Assembly: GCA_023376005.1 (NCBI GenBank)
Contig: CM042160.1
Coordinates: forward strand, 87,803,805-87,867,804
Length of the DNA stretch: 64,000 nt
Direction of reading: 5' to 3'
Source: Doryteuthis pealeii
Taxonomy: Eukaryota > Mollusca > Cephalopoda > Myopsida > Loliginidae
The position numbers and the translations under genes are program-made. Below the pieces are notes generated by a model that worked only from the letters and a program-made list of their open reading frames with translations, did no database searches and was not told the origin of the DNA. This document shows, piece after piece, positions 11,265 to 21,739 of the stretch; position 1 is the first letter of the stretch; every line of letters begins with the position of its first letter.

Positions 11265-11470
11265 ACTATTTAGATTTTTCGGACTGTTGTCCTCATCTTC
11301 ATTGTTATATACAGAACGTTTCAGCCAATGAGCCTTTCAGCCTTCTTCTTCCTTGTTGAACTGGGAACCTTCATGTTGGAATTGGGAATCTTCATGGAAC
11401 TTCGAACCGAACCTTTTATTTAATCCATTGGGGTAGATTGTTCTCATTCAATTAACCATGACCGGGTACA
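11265..11470 (-). repeat. Penelope-type terminal repeat, decayed
   Basis: Same order of blocks as 45815-46090 and 28073-28290: GACTGTTGTCCTCATCTTCATTGTTAT-like (diverged), GAACGTTTCAGCC and a GAAGAAGGCTGA-type word on the minus strand. The hammerhead-like core is degraded. Confidence 0.45.
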
Positions 11471-11835
11471 AATGTTAAGCTATGTTAAGTATTTTATGTT
11501 ATCCTTGTCTGTACTCAGGATTGAACTTGCAACCTCTACATGATTGCTATTTAGAACTGTGTTATCCGTTACACAATGTACATAAAACAATGAGGAGGAC
11601 CAGTCCAAAAAATCTAAATACAAATTATCAAGCCTCATCTAAAAAAAATTCTGACAAATTCTGGCATAAAATATAACACAGCCAAATAATGACATCCAAG
11701 AATATTTTGCAAGAATTTTGATACAGTAAACAAAATTTATTTCAAAATTAAATAAACAAAAGCAGAATAATTAATTTTGAATGGTTAGATTTTTTATTGG
11801 GTGTTATTTGTTGTCTATTTAGAATATAAGTATTT

Positions 11836-12095
11836 ACCCAACCCTTTCACCATGAGCAGTATGTGACACATGGTACTTTTTTTTTTTTTTTAAAGTGAGA
11901 CAACTGTTTTGAATTCAGAGTTTTCCTTTTCCTAAACTAGTTACATACCAAGGTTAAAGAGCCTAGTCTGCCCTACTATTTACCCATAGCTGAAGGGAAA
12001 ATAGTTAGATTCATAGCTTTCCCAAGGGTATTAGCATTATGTGAAATGCAAACAGCCTTGTCCCAGATTTGAACACAGGTTGCTATGATGATAAC
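11836..12095 (-). repeat. SINE family B copy
   Basis: Reverse-oriented body with TTTACCCATAGCTGAAGG, TTTCCCAAGGGTATTAGC and TGAAATGCAAACAGCCTTG, and a weak tRNA-like head at the high-coordinate end. Confidence 0.7.
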
Positions 12096-12375
12096 CATTT
12101 TATTACAAATGCAATAAAAAGAAGATGAAAGAAGTAATAGTCAAAAATTAATAAGTGATACTACTTCATCTAAAAATCCTTGATCACTGGGCTACTTTGG
12201 ATTTTTTTTTATTGCTCACTTGAAAATGGAACAAGGCAGCCATCTTGAATCTGGGATTATGCATTTATATTTTTTGTTTCCCATGATTTTCATTTGGAAT
12301 GAATGCTAAATTATATCTACACTTCATTGAATATTTTTGCTACCATCAGGTAATCTTGCTGACATAAAGGAACTA

Positions 12376-12442
12376 ATTTGTATTATTCAGACTATTGTCC
12401 TTATCTTTATTGTTATAACAATAACAATGAGGACAATAGTCA
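12376..12442. repeat. Hairpin of the Penelope-type flank sequence
   Basis: GACTATTGTCCTTATC and its inverse GAGGACAATAGTC meet at a short loop. The same flank word occurs at 28085 and 45825. Confidence 0.55.
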
Positions 12443-12449
12443 AAATAAT

Positions 12450-12452
<3 letters not shown>

Positions 12453-12500
<48 letters not shown>
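12453..12500. repeat. (AT)n microsatellite
   Basis: About 40 bp of AT dinucleotides. Confidence 0.95.
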
Positions 12501-12505
<5 letters not shown>

Positions 12506-12728
12506 ATTCCATATTAATATTACTAAAACTGAGTATCTTTGATTATATCTTTTTTACTATAATGAATTTGTGAGATTAAAATACACTTTATTATTGTACA
12601 ATGTGTGTTATGTTGGTATACGATGTACATGCCTGTGTGTTCCACAAATATCAAATTTTATTTTAAATCAAAATTATACAAATTTGAAAATATGAATTAT
12701 TTTCAAATTTATAGGCAAATTAAATATA

Positions 12729-12926
12729 CAGGTGGTCCAAAAGTCTTGTCACCCCTATATATTGTTTTAACTTTCATTATCTTTTAATATGATATAATAT
12801 ATCATAATAATAATAATAATAATAATTTTTCTATTTCATTTCCAGCAGCTTATTTCATATAATTATAGTTGATTAATAAGGAGTTATATATTTAGTAGAA
12901 GGTGTCAAGACTTTTGGCCCCTCTTT
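12729..12926. mobile_element. Mariner-like MITE
   Basis: Ends GGTGGTCCAAAAGTCTTGTC and the inverse near GTGTCAAGACTTTTGGCC form ~22-bp imperfect terminal inverted repeats around about 150 bp with an (ATA)n tract. No ORF. Confidence 0.65.
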
Positions 12927-13269
12927 AGATGAAGAAAAAAAAAGGACAAAAGATTTAAAAAAAACAAAAAAAACTATATTATTAAAAGAAATTAAAAGGA
13001 AACAGGTAAGCATTAAGTAAATTGTATACCAAATCAATTTCATCACACATAGATCACATACCAAAGTAGCACCATATATCATAGAAATTGTTACAAACAA
13101 TTAAAAAATAGACTTCAAAATATAATCAAAGAAATTAGAAAAAGTGAAAGAATACGTACAGTTGTTAGGAGAGAGAGAGATGAAAGAAGGTGTAAGTGAG
13201 GAATTGAAGAGATTTAATATTTAGAAGAGAGAGAAGAGTTGGAAAATGAAAATGAAAATAAACGTGTAC

Positions 13270-13368
13270 CTATTTTGTTCCAAACACAATACCAAGAGTA
13301 AGTGCAAGAAGACCGACAAGAACAATAACAATAATCAAAAGACAGCATTTTTTCCTTCGGACTTTTGA
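13270..13368 (-). CDS. Syntaxin-7/12-like, proximal alternative terminal exon (membrane anchor a)
   Basis: The acceptor CTCTTTTCCAG precedes TCA AAA GTC in phase 0, the phase left by exon 21657-21739. It encodes 32 residues: basic SKVRRKK, a CysCys pair (a plausible palmitoylation site), about 20 hydrophobic residues (LLIIVIVLVGLLAL...) and a short GTK tail before TAG. It has the same architecture as exon 10121-10213 but an unrelated anchor sequence, so the two look like mutually exclusive last exons and not a duplication by recent copying. The 8.3-kb intron before it holds the AT-rich tandem array and the Gypsy insertion. No AATAAA is obvious just downstream. Vertebrate syntaxin-2 and -3 are known to vary their C-terminal anchors by splicing; this case is inferred. 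Confidence 0.8.
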   Translation of the reverse strand, partial: SKVRRKKCCLLIIVIVLVGLLALTLGIVFGTK

Positions 13369-13599
13369 CTGGAAAAGAGAGACAAACAACATCAGTGCAC
13401 AGGCAAACAAAATAAAATTATGCAGTTTTCATGCCTTAATGAGCTAGTGTGGAAAAAAAAAAAATCTTTTTAATAAAAGATAAAAATAATTTTTTAAATA
13501 AAAATAATAAAAAAAAACAAAACAAAAAACAAAACAAAAAAACAACAACAACAAATATACAGTGGTACCTTGATTTCCGAGTTTAATCAATTCCACTTG

Positions 13600-13653
13600 T
13601 TATATTATAAGATATTATACCATAATGTACCATATTATACAATCGTGTTATTC

Positions 13654-13686
<33 letters not shown>

Positions 13687-14425
13687 TTATATATAGTATA
13701 TTATACAATCTTTATTCTATTATTATTATTATTATATATAATATATATATATAGTATATTATAATATTATTATTATTATTACAATCTTGTTATTCTATTA
13801 TTATTATTATTATATAATAATATATTATATATAGTATATTATACAATCTTGTTATTCTATTATTATTATTATTATATAATAATATATTATATATAGTATA
13901 TTATACAATCTTGTTATTCTATTATTATTATTATTATATAATAATATTATATATAGTATATTATACAATCTTGTTATTCTATTATTATTATTATTATATA
14001 ATAATATATATATATAGTATATTATACAATCTTGTTATTCTATTATTATTATTATTATTATATATAATAATATATTATATATAGTATATTATACAATCTT
14101 GTTATTCTATTATTATTATTATTATTATATAATAATATATTATATATAGTATATTATACAATCTTGTTATTCTATTATTATTATTATTATTATATAATAT
14201 ATATTATATATAGTATATTATACAATCTTGTTATTCTATTATTATTATTATATATAATAATATATTATATATAGTATATTATACAATCTTGTTATTCTAT
14301 TATTATTATTATTATATAATAATATATTATATATAGTATATTATACAATCTTGTTATTCTATTATTATTATTATTATTATTATATAATAATATATTATAT
14401 AGTATATTATACAATCTTGTTATTC

Positions 14426-14456
<31 letters not shown>

Positions 14457-14646
14457 TTATATATAGTATATTATACAATCTTGTTATTCTATTTTATTAT
14501 TATTATTATAATAATATATATTATATATAGTATATTATACAATCTTGTTATTCTATTATTATTATTATTATTATATATATATTATATATAGTATATTATA
14601 CAATCTTGTTATTCTATTATTATTATTATTATTATATTAGTTATTC

Positions 14647-14677
<31 letters not shown>

Positions 14678-14897
14678 GTATATTATACAATCTTGTTATT
14701 CTATTATTATTATTATTATTATATAATATATATATATATAGTATATTATACAATCTTGTTATTCTATTATTATTATTATTATTATATATTATATTATTAT
14801 GTATATTATACAATCTTGTTATTCTATATTATTATTATTATTATATAATAATATATTATATATAGTATATTATACAATCTTGTTATTCTATTATTAT
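13600..14897. repeat. AT-rich ~60-70-bp tandem array, left part
   Basis: About 20 units, each with a fixed core (AGTATATTATACAATCTTG then TTATTC) and variable (TTA)n and (AT)n parts. ORFs here are artefacts. The array continues at 18810-19625, so the Gypsy element inserted into it. Confidence 0.95.
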
Positions 14898-15061
14898 TGT
14901 AATGAGACAAATACACTGTAACATACAATTAGCTTTAATCAACTAAAAAGGCACAACAACAATAGCTGCTATCTGCTGAACTTATATAGTCTCAACTTAT
15001 AGTTCAAGGGAAGATAACCCAATCACTGCAAAGGGAGGTAATCACGTCTTTTATTATCACA
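14898..15061 (-). repeat. Gypsy 3' LTR
   Basis: Sense strand begins TGTGATAATAAAAG and ends CTCATTACA. It contains TATATAAG. It differs from the 5' LTR at two positions. Confidence 0.93.
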
Positions 15062-15073
15062 TTCTCCCCTCCT
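15062..15073 (-). promoter_or_regulatory. Polypurine tract
   Basis: AGGAGGGGAGAA directly abuts the 3' LTR on the sense strand: the plus-strand primer site expected there. Confidence 0.8.
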
Positions 15074-15083
15074 GTTTTATATC

Positions 15084-17969
15084 CTATAAGTCCAGACGCT
15101 GGGGAGGTTTTACCTTTCTAGAAGATCTGCGGAGACAGTTAGTGGAGTCCGGTTCAGCTAGTGGTGAAGCATGTATCTCATGCTCTGCTGGCGGGGATTG
15201 GGATTGTCCATCAATCATTGACTGAGATGGGGACTGTTCATTGATTACTGGAGTAGTAATCTTCCTTAGTGTAATATCTGACCCACTCTTCTCACTCGCA
15301 AAAGTCTGCAATGGACAGAGAGCTATATCATTCAGAGAAACAGATGATTCACGGCCATCATTATATCTAATGTGTGCATAGGTTGGATTTACATCCAACA
15401 GCTCGACTTCTTGTACCAAGGGATCCGTCTTTGAGTGTCTTACAAACTGCCGTAGATAAACAGGTCCTGGTTTTAGGAGCCAGGATGGTAGAGATACTCC
15501 TATAGAGGACCGCCGAGAGAATGAGAAGAAGCGTTCATGGGGTGTTGCATTAGTGGCAGTCGACAGGACAGATCTGATACTGTGAAGAGCTTGAGGTAGT
15601 ACTAATTCCCAGCAAGTTATGGGCAGATCTTGTGATTTGAGTGTCAGACAAATGGTTTTCCATATAATACCATTATACCTTTCCACTTGGGCATTGCCTT
15701 GCGGATGATAAGGAGATGTTTTGCTGGAGGCGACTCCATGTTGTAAAAGGTATTCCTTTACATCACGACCTAAGAACCCCAAGCCACGGTCTGAGTAGAT
15801 ATAACTTGGTGACCCACATAGGGAGAAGATTGAGTGCAAGCATTGAATAATAGTTTTAGATGAGGTATCCTTGCATGGAATTGCAAATGGAAATCTAGAA
15901 TATTCGTCTATTGCAACCAATAGGTATCTATTAGACGTGCTAGATTTTAAGGGTCCCTTGAAGTCCACACTGAGGCGGTCAAAGGGTTGAGTAGCCTTGA
16001 TTAATTTACTGTTCGGCAAAGAAGCAAACCGTGGTTTCAATTCAGCACAAGTTCTGCAGGATGAGCAAACTCCCTTCACTTCTTCTGTCGAAAAGGGCAT
16101 GTTTTTAGACCGCACATAGTGTAAAAGTCTAGTGACTCCTGGGTGACACTGATCATCATGTAGTTTCTTAAGTGACAGGGCAAAGCTGGCATTACAGTAT
16201 GCACGACTCAAGGTATCGGCGACCACGTTGTAGCGTCCAGGGCGGTAGCGAATGTCATAGGAAAAGTTTGCCAGTTCCAAGCGCCAACCTTGAATCTTGT
16301 CATTCTTAATTTTTGTCCTACGGTTATCCATCATGAATGCCACTGATTTTTGATCAGTCACTATCGTAAAATGTTGACCAGATAGGAAATAGGACCACTT
16401 TCTGACAGCCTCGATTACTGCAGTAGCCTCCTTCTCAATCGCCGGATAGCGAGTCTCATGACGATTCAGTGTTCGTGACATGAAAGCAACAGGTCGTCCA
16501 AACTGTTTTGCCTTATTAAGCGGTTGAATACGATCAGAAAACCGAGGAATCCATTTTGCATAATATGCAAACATGCCTAAGGTCTGTATTAGAGACGCCT
16601 TATTAGTGGGTATCTCCAGGTCGAGAAGTGGTTGCAATCTCGATTTATCAGGCCGCACCAATCCCCCACCTATCTCATAACCAAGCACAGAAATAGTGTT
16701 AACTGAACATACGGATTTTTTTTCATTCAGTGTCAGTGGTTGGTGTTGGGCAGCTTCAAGAAAACTTTTAACACATTCATCATGTTCTGCTTGGGTTTTT
16801 GCAGCAACAGTGATGTTATCTAGATACACAAATGTATTTATTAGGTTCTCCTCATCGACAAATTTGTCAATAGCTCGTTGAAAAGTAGCAACTCCATTAG
16901 TTACCCCAAACGGTATACGAGTAAACTGATACAGCCGACCATCCGCCTCAAAAGCCGTAAATGGTTTGTCCCCCTCACTCAATGGTAATTGGTAATAGGC
17001 ACTCTTTAGGTCGAAAGTAGAGAATACACGATAACTCGCAAGCTCATTAACCAAGATGGCAATTCTTGGCAGTGGGTATGCGTCAAGTTCTGTAAACAAA
17101 TTTACAGTGTTTGAGTAGTCCACACACATACGCTTTTTATGGCGATCGAATTCATCCTTTACAATTACTACCTGGGCTCGCCAAGGGGATGAACTTGGCT
17201 CCACAATTCCTTCTGCCAACAGGTGTTTGACTTCCTGGGCGATAAACTGTCGGTCCTCATCACTGTATCTCCGGGATTTTGTCGCAATTGGTCGAGCATG
17301 GGGTTTCAGGTTGGCAAACAGTCGCGGAACACTCAACTTAGATGTAGTTAAGCTACACATTTCAATTTTAGTTTTATTTATTTCCAGTTCAGGTTCAGAC
17401 CCGCCATATACAAAGGTGACAGCAGCATGTTGTTTTTGGAAATCTTGTCCAAGTATTATATCGCAACACAAGTTCTTTAAAACCTTTAATTTAACTGACT
17501 TATAGTGTAACTTATTTATGTGCAAATCAACAACACAAAAACCGGAAGTAAAAGTATTCAATGTGGCCAGAGCCATTGTAATTTCTTTCTTGAGGGGTTT
17601 GATTTTAATTCGAAGCTTCGAAGTAATCCGTGCATCAATAAAACTTTCAGAGCTGCCTGTGTCGAATAATGCATTTACTATATGACCATTAAGTAACACT
17701 TTAGTGGTTGCAGGAGCCAGACTTTCCGGAACTGACGCTGTTATAGCACATAAATTTGTTGTAAACAATGTAGCTGTTGTACTTCTACTTTTCTGGGATT
17801 TACAAACTTTAAAATAATGGCCGATTTTCCCACAAGAGTGGCATGTGATTCCTCTAGCTGGGCATAGATTTCTTGGGTGTATTTTCCCACCACAAAAGAA
17901 ACAACTCTTTTTAACAGACGGAGGAGACAGCTTCTTGTGACTAAATGATGCAGCAATAGGGTTACTCAC
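15084..17969 (-). CDS. pol: Gypsy pol polyprotein (zinc knuckles-PR-RT-RNase H-IN)
   Basis: 961 codons. Two CX2CX4HX4C zinc knuckles lie at residues 23-36 and 43-56. The protease motif DTGSS is at 103-107. RT spans about 240-490, with the first catalytic Asp in STFD (320) and YLDN at 382-385 in place of the usual YxDD. After residue ~490 the protein jumps from the RT connection (PLNKAKQF) to GRPVAF, omitting the stretch that normally carries the first RNase H Asp (DAS motif). The other RNase H acidic residues are in place (EKEA ~512, TDQ 539, ADTLSR 585). Integrase has HHCC (H609, H617, C638, C641) and D669, D727, E763 with 35 residues between the last two. The C-terminus is basic and Pro-rich. 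The ORF begins at the gag stop (ATGTGAG overlap), in the -1 frame relative to gag. It is probably unable to mobilise on its own. Confidence 0.92.
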   Translation of the reverse strand: MSNPIAASFSHKKLSPPSVKKSCFFCGGKIHPRNLCPARGITCHSCGKIGHYFKVCKSQKSRSTTATLFTTNLCAITASVPESLAPATTKVLLNGHIVNALFDTGSSESFIDARITSKLRIKIKPLKKEITMALATLNTFTSGFCVVDLHINKLHYKSVKLKVLKNLCCDIILGQDFQKQHAAVTFVYGGSEPELEINKTKIEMCSLTTSKLSVPRLFANLKPHARPIATKSRRYSDEDRQFIAQEVKHLLAEGIVEPSSSPWRAQVVIVKDEFDRHKKRMCVDYSNTVNLFTELDAYPLPRIAILVNELASYRVFSTFDLKSAYYQLPLSEGDKPFTAFEADGRLYQFTRIPFGVTNGVATFQRAIDKFVDEENLINTFVYLDNITVAAKTQAEHDECVKSFLEAAQHQPLTLNEKKSVCSVNTISVLGYEIGGGLVRPDKSRLQPLLDLEIPTNKASLIQTLGMFAYYAKWIPRFSDRIQPLNKAKQFGRPVAFMSRTLNRHETRYPAIEKEATAVIEAVRKWSYFLSGQHFTIVTDQKSVAFMMDNRRTKIKNDKIQGWRLELANFSYDIRYRPGRYNVVADTLSRAYCNASFALSLKKLHDDQCHPGVTRLLHYVRSKNMPFSTEEVKGVCSSCRTCAELKPRFASLPNSKLIKATQPFDRLSVDFKGPLKSSTSNRYLLVAIDEYSRFPFAIPCKDTSSKTIIQCLHSIFSLCGSPSYIYSDRGLGFLGRDVKEYLLQHGVASSKTSPYHPQGNAQVERYNGIIWKTICLTLKSQDLPITCWELVLPQALHSIRSVLSTATNATPHERFFSFSRRSSIGVSLPSWLLKPGPVYLRQFVRHSKTDPLVQEVELLDVNPTYAHIRYNDGRESSVSLNDIALCPLQTFASEKSGSDITLRKITTPVINEQSPSQSMIDGQSQSPPAEHEIHASPLAEPDSTNCLRRSSRKVKPPQRLDL

Positions 17970-18585
17970 ATTTTCGTCTTGTTCGTATTCCCCGTAGTGT
18001 TTGTTGTTGTAGAAGTAGTAGTAGTAGCAGCAGACACGACATGACTAATCGCCATGTTGTTATAGGCCTCTGAATTTTTATGGGCCAAATCAAGTGAGGA
18101 CGCCTGTCTGTATGCAGACTGTAAATCCAGGGTACAATTTTCGAGTAATCTCTGGCGTATGTGTGTAGATGCTAAACCGTTGATAAACGCATCTCTTACG
18201 AGTTCCTCTCGGTACTGTTCGGCAGTTACTGCTTTAAAGACACAGTTCTTGCTGAGTTTATGTAATTCTCGAAGAAATTCGTCAATAGATTCCGTGTTAG
18301 TCTGACGACGAGTAGCTAAGAGGTGCCTGGCAAATATTTCATTTGGCGTTTTAACGTATAATTGTTCCAAAACGTTAATAGCCGATTCGTAAGTCGTGCA
18401 GTCTTCTATGTACTCATAAACCCGAATGAAATGCAGCCGACCAGTACACGCAATTTGTTAGGAGTAGTATCACCAAATTCTTCTAAGAAATTATTGAGCA
18501 TTTTGATCCAATGCTTCCATTCTTTTGTAGCCGTGGGGGAATTTGGGTCCAGATCCAATTTTGGTGGTTTAAATAGTCTATCCAT
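17966..18585 (-). pseudogene. gag: Gypsy gag, frameshifted
   Basis: A start ATG at 18585 opens MDRLFKPPKLDLDP and runs about 55 codons to a stop shortly after the motif LVGCISF. The homologous continuation (VYEYIEDC, then INVLEQLYV) is in another frame, so a one-base indel near 18425 breaks gag. The remainder runs 134 codons to TGA at 17966, ending in a Ser/Thr/Asn-rich tail. The nucleocapsid zinc knuckles lie in the next frame. A -1 slip on the AAAA run just before the stop would join them, but a simple mutation is also possible. Confidence 0.8.
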
Positions 18586-18629
18586 GTTGACTTAGCAAGA
18601 AAAAGTATTTACAGAATGCAACCTCACTA

Positions 18630-18644
18630 TTTTAGTTGATTAAA
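18630..18644 (-). promoter_or_regulatory. Predicted self-priming PBS
   Basis: One base inside the 5' LTR, the sense strand reads TTTAATCAACTAAAA, the exact reverse complement of LTR sense bases at 18696-18682 (TTTTAGTTGATTAAA). That LTR segment lies about 40 nt after the TATA box, near the expected 5' end of the RNA. No TGG-initiated tRNA-complementary site is seen here. Confidence 0.65.
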
Positions 18645-18645
18645 T

Positions 18646-18809
18646 TGTAATGAGACACATACACTGTAACATACAATTAGCTTTAATCAACTAAAAAGGC
18701 ACAACAACAATAGCTGCTATCTGCTGAACTTATATAGTCTCAACTTATAGTTCAAGGGAAGATAACCCAACCACTGCAAAGGGAGGTAATCACGTCTTTT
18801 ATTATCACA
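18646..18809 (-). repeat. Gypsy 5' LTR with TATA box
   Basis: Same 164-bp LTR. TATATAAG at 18736-18729 (minus) is the likely promoter element. Confidence 0.92.
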
Positions 18810-18815
18810 ATTATT

Positions 18816-18860
<45 letters not shown>

Positions 18861-19625
18861 TATTATACAATCTTGTTATTCTATTATTATTATTATATTA
18901 TATAATATATTATATATAGTATATTATACAATCTTGTTATTCTATTATTATTATTATTATTATATAATATATATTATATATAGTATATTATACAATCTTG
19001 TTATTCTATTATTATTATTATTATTATATATAATATATTATATATAGTATATTATACAATCTTGTTATTCTATTATTATTATTATTATTATAATAATAAT
19101 ATATTATATATAGTATATTATACAATCTTGTTATTCTATTATTATTATTATTATATATAATATAATATATTATATAGTACATTATACAATCTTGTTATTC
19201 TATTATTATTATTATTATAATATATATTATATATAGTATATTATACAATCTTGTTATCTATTATTATTATTATTATTATATAATAATATATTATATATAG
19301 TATATTATACAATCTTGTTATTCTATTATTATTATTATTATTATATAATAATATATTATATATAGTATATTATACAATCTTGTTATTCTATTATTATTAT
19401 TATTATTATATATAATAATATATTATATATAGTATATTATACAATCTTGTTATTCTATTATTATTATTATTATTATTATATAATAATATATTATATATAG
19501 TATATTATACAATCTTTTATTCTATTATTATTATTATTATTATTATATAATAATATATTATATATAGTATATTATACAATCTTTTTATTCTATTATTATT
19601 ATTATTATTATATATTATATAATCT
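18810..19625. repeat. AT-rich ~60-70-bp tandem array, right part
   Basis: About 12 more units with the same AGTATATTATACAATCTTG core as 13600-14897. Confidence 0.95.
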
Positions 19626-19689
19626 GCCCCTCTTTCTGGCTCTCTTAGCCTCAACAGCAAAGAGAGCCAGAAAAATGGAAAAAAGACAG

Positions 19690-19947
19690 CAGCCCCAAAA
19701 CGGCATGTTTTAACATGAAAATATCATAAAATTTGTTCTTAATAACAATTAATGCACCAGCACAATTAAGAACACATTTTATGATATTTTCGTGTTAAAA
19801 CATGCAGTTGTATTGATTCGAACAAATTCATATTTTCAAGTGTAGATTTACGGTGAAATGAAAATGGACAACCAAAACATAAGGCTTCCTCAAAGTATAA
19901 TAAACAAGGGGAGGTTACTCTCATTTATGTAGCTAATGTTCAGATTA
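19690..19947. mobile_element. MITE family 1, partial copy
   Basis: The interior foldback (AACACGAAAATATCATAAAAT in both orientations) and the right terminal repeat ending GCTAATGTTCAGATTACC match 355-726. The left terminus is missing. Confidence 0.65.
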
Positions 19948-20171
19948 CCCATGAAAAACTGTCCAAAACAGTGATGTGTGTCATATATAGTACACACCTA
20001 TAAAAGTATATATAGTTTTAAAATGGCCATGAATCAGTTCAAAGTAAACAACGATATAATAATTTATTTGTCACTACAAATGACCAAACAATTAAAAACT
20101 CACATCGTTGCATTTCAATGAATCCTAGTTAGATGCCTTCAAATTATTCACAAAAAATCATCAAAGTATTT

Positions 20172-20210
20172 TGTGCAGCTTTGCAGCTGTAAGTCTGAAA
20201 GGACTTACAG
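20172..20210. repeat. Short perfect hairpin
   Basis: GCAGCTGTAAGTC pairs with GACTTACAGCTGC over 13 bp around a 7-base loop. Function unknown. Confidence 0.7.
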
Positions 20211-20496
20211 CTGCACACCACCTTTCACTCTGATTTCTGGCTTGCTTACTCAAGTCATACGATTTGGAACATGGCGCTGGGCAGGAATAAGTATTACATT
20301 AGCAATCACAGCCAATATGTTAAGAAATCAAAGTAAAAGTTAATTTCCTTTTTTTAGTTAGAAATTATGGGTATTAATGTTTATAAGCTGAGGTTATTGA
20401 GTTAAACAAAATTGAATTGTGTCAAAACAAAAAATTGATTATATAGGATATTTGAAGTGTAAAGAAAATCTTTAATAGTAAACAAAAACTGGTACA

Positions 20497-20832
20497 ATTA
20501 TAGTATGTGGCCTACCTTTTGAATGTGGCCTACATGTTTGGCCTACCTTTTATTGGCCTTTTGAATGTGGCCTAGAATGTTTTAGAATTAAATAGATCTG
20601 ATTCATGTAAATTATGGATAAATTCTTTTTTAAATTATTCTTAATTACTATATACAGCTTATGACTGAATTGCATTTCTTGAAATTGAATATATGTGAAA
20701 AATAATTAGTTTCAAAAATTGCCTACTACTTATATCTATAAATATACCCTTACCGAGGTAAGACACGTTCAAGCTGAGTAGGCCACATACTATAACAAAA
20801 TCAAAAAGGTAGGCCACATACTATAACGGCAC
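20497..20832. mobile_element. MITE family 2
   Basis: Terminal TTATAGTATGTGGCCTACCT and its inverse GTAGGCCACATACTATAA bound ~335 bp. The interior matches 33250-33592 in opposite orientation. No ORF. Confidence 0.75.
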
Positions 20833-21656
20833 CCAAAAAGTTTATATAAAAAATAAGAGTAAAAACAAAACAAAAAACAGACTGTTATAAAGTCAAATGT
20901 TTATTTTAATCAGTAATATACTAATATTACTGAAGTAACTAGCTGAAATGGATTATTGTTGTCACTCAAACTGTCCAAGGAAAGAATTCTGTTGGCTTTT
21001 ATCTGTCTCAGCCAGTCACAAAATTTTTCACTGGATTAGCTCTAAGGCACTAGGTCAATGGTTCTCTACCTTTTTTTTTACCTATTGACCCCCTTTTAAC
21101 CCTATATTACTACTACTACTACTACTAATAATAATAATACTGATAATTATTTATAGTAATAATACTAATAATCATTTCAAATTCTGACCTATTTCAGGTT
21201 CATATGTTACAGCCATATTAGTAAACAAAATGTTTATATATTTAAAATAAGATTTAAGAAAAAAAAAATTTATAGAGTTAGATGTTTACTTTAATTATAA
21301 ATATACTATTACTAATAACATCACTACTAGTACTAACAATAATAATACTAATAATTTAAATTTCTGCCCCACCCCTTAAGGTACACATTTTACAACCACT
21401 TTGATAGATTTAGTGCAAAATTATATTAGACAAATTTCAAGTCTCTCCCAAATTCAATTATTGTTGTTGTTTAGGATATTCTTCGAGTTGGATTTTAATT
21501 TGGAATTTGTAGTAAAAAAAAGCAAACAGAAACTAGTCTAAAGGCAACAAAATAAACAACATAGGTTCAGGCAGTTCATCATGCAGGTGATAATGATGGT
21601 ATTGGGAAAACAATAAATGTATTAAAAAGATTTTATAAATAAAGATGCTCTCTTAC

Positions 21657-21739
21657 TTGATACTCTTTCGCTTTGGTCAACTGGATAGCTCCTTCTTCCA
21701 CTCGAATCTGGGCACTTTCTACATTGGCCTCAATGCTGT
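21657..21739 (-). CDS. Syntaxin-7/12-like exon: C-terminal half of SNARE motif
   Basis: The acceptor TTCTTAATAG and donor CAA|GTAAGAG bound 83 bp. The first two bases complete an Asp codon split with exon 23385-23457, and the exon ends in phase 0 after GluTyrGln. The peptide DSIEANVESAQIRV and following heptads form the second half of the Qa-SNARE helix. SIEANVE is characteristic of syntaxin-7/12. The next exon is either 13270-13368 or 10121-10213. Confidence 0.92.

Larger units (their letters stand above)
14898..18809 (-). mobile_element. Ty3/Gypsy LTR retrotransposon, young but defective
   Basis: Transcribed on the minus strand. It has two 164-bp LTRs (98.8% identical), a gag region, one long pol ORF, a polypurine tract at 15062-15073 (AGGAGGGGAGAA) and a 5-bp flanking ATTAT on both sides, which fits a target duplication though the site is itself ATTATT-rich. 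Domain order PR-RT-RNaseH-IN with D35E integrase is that of Metaviridae. Defects: frameshift in gag, internal in-frame deletion across the RT/RNase H junction, and YLDN in place of YxDD. LTR identity implies recent insertion. Confidence 0.93.

Noticed and set aside
13570..14848. Tyr/Ile-rich ORFs on the plus strand
   Set aside because: Translation of (TTA)n/(AT)n tandem units.
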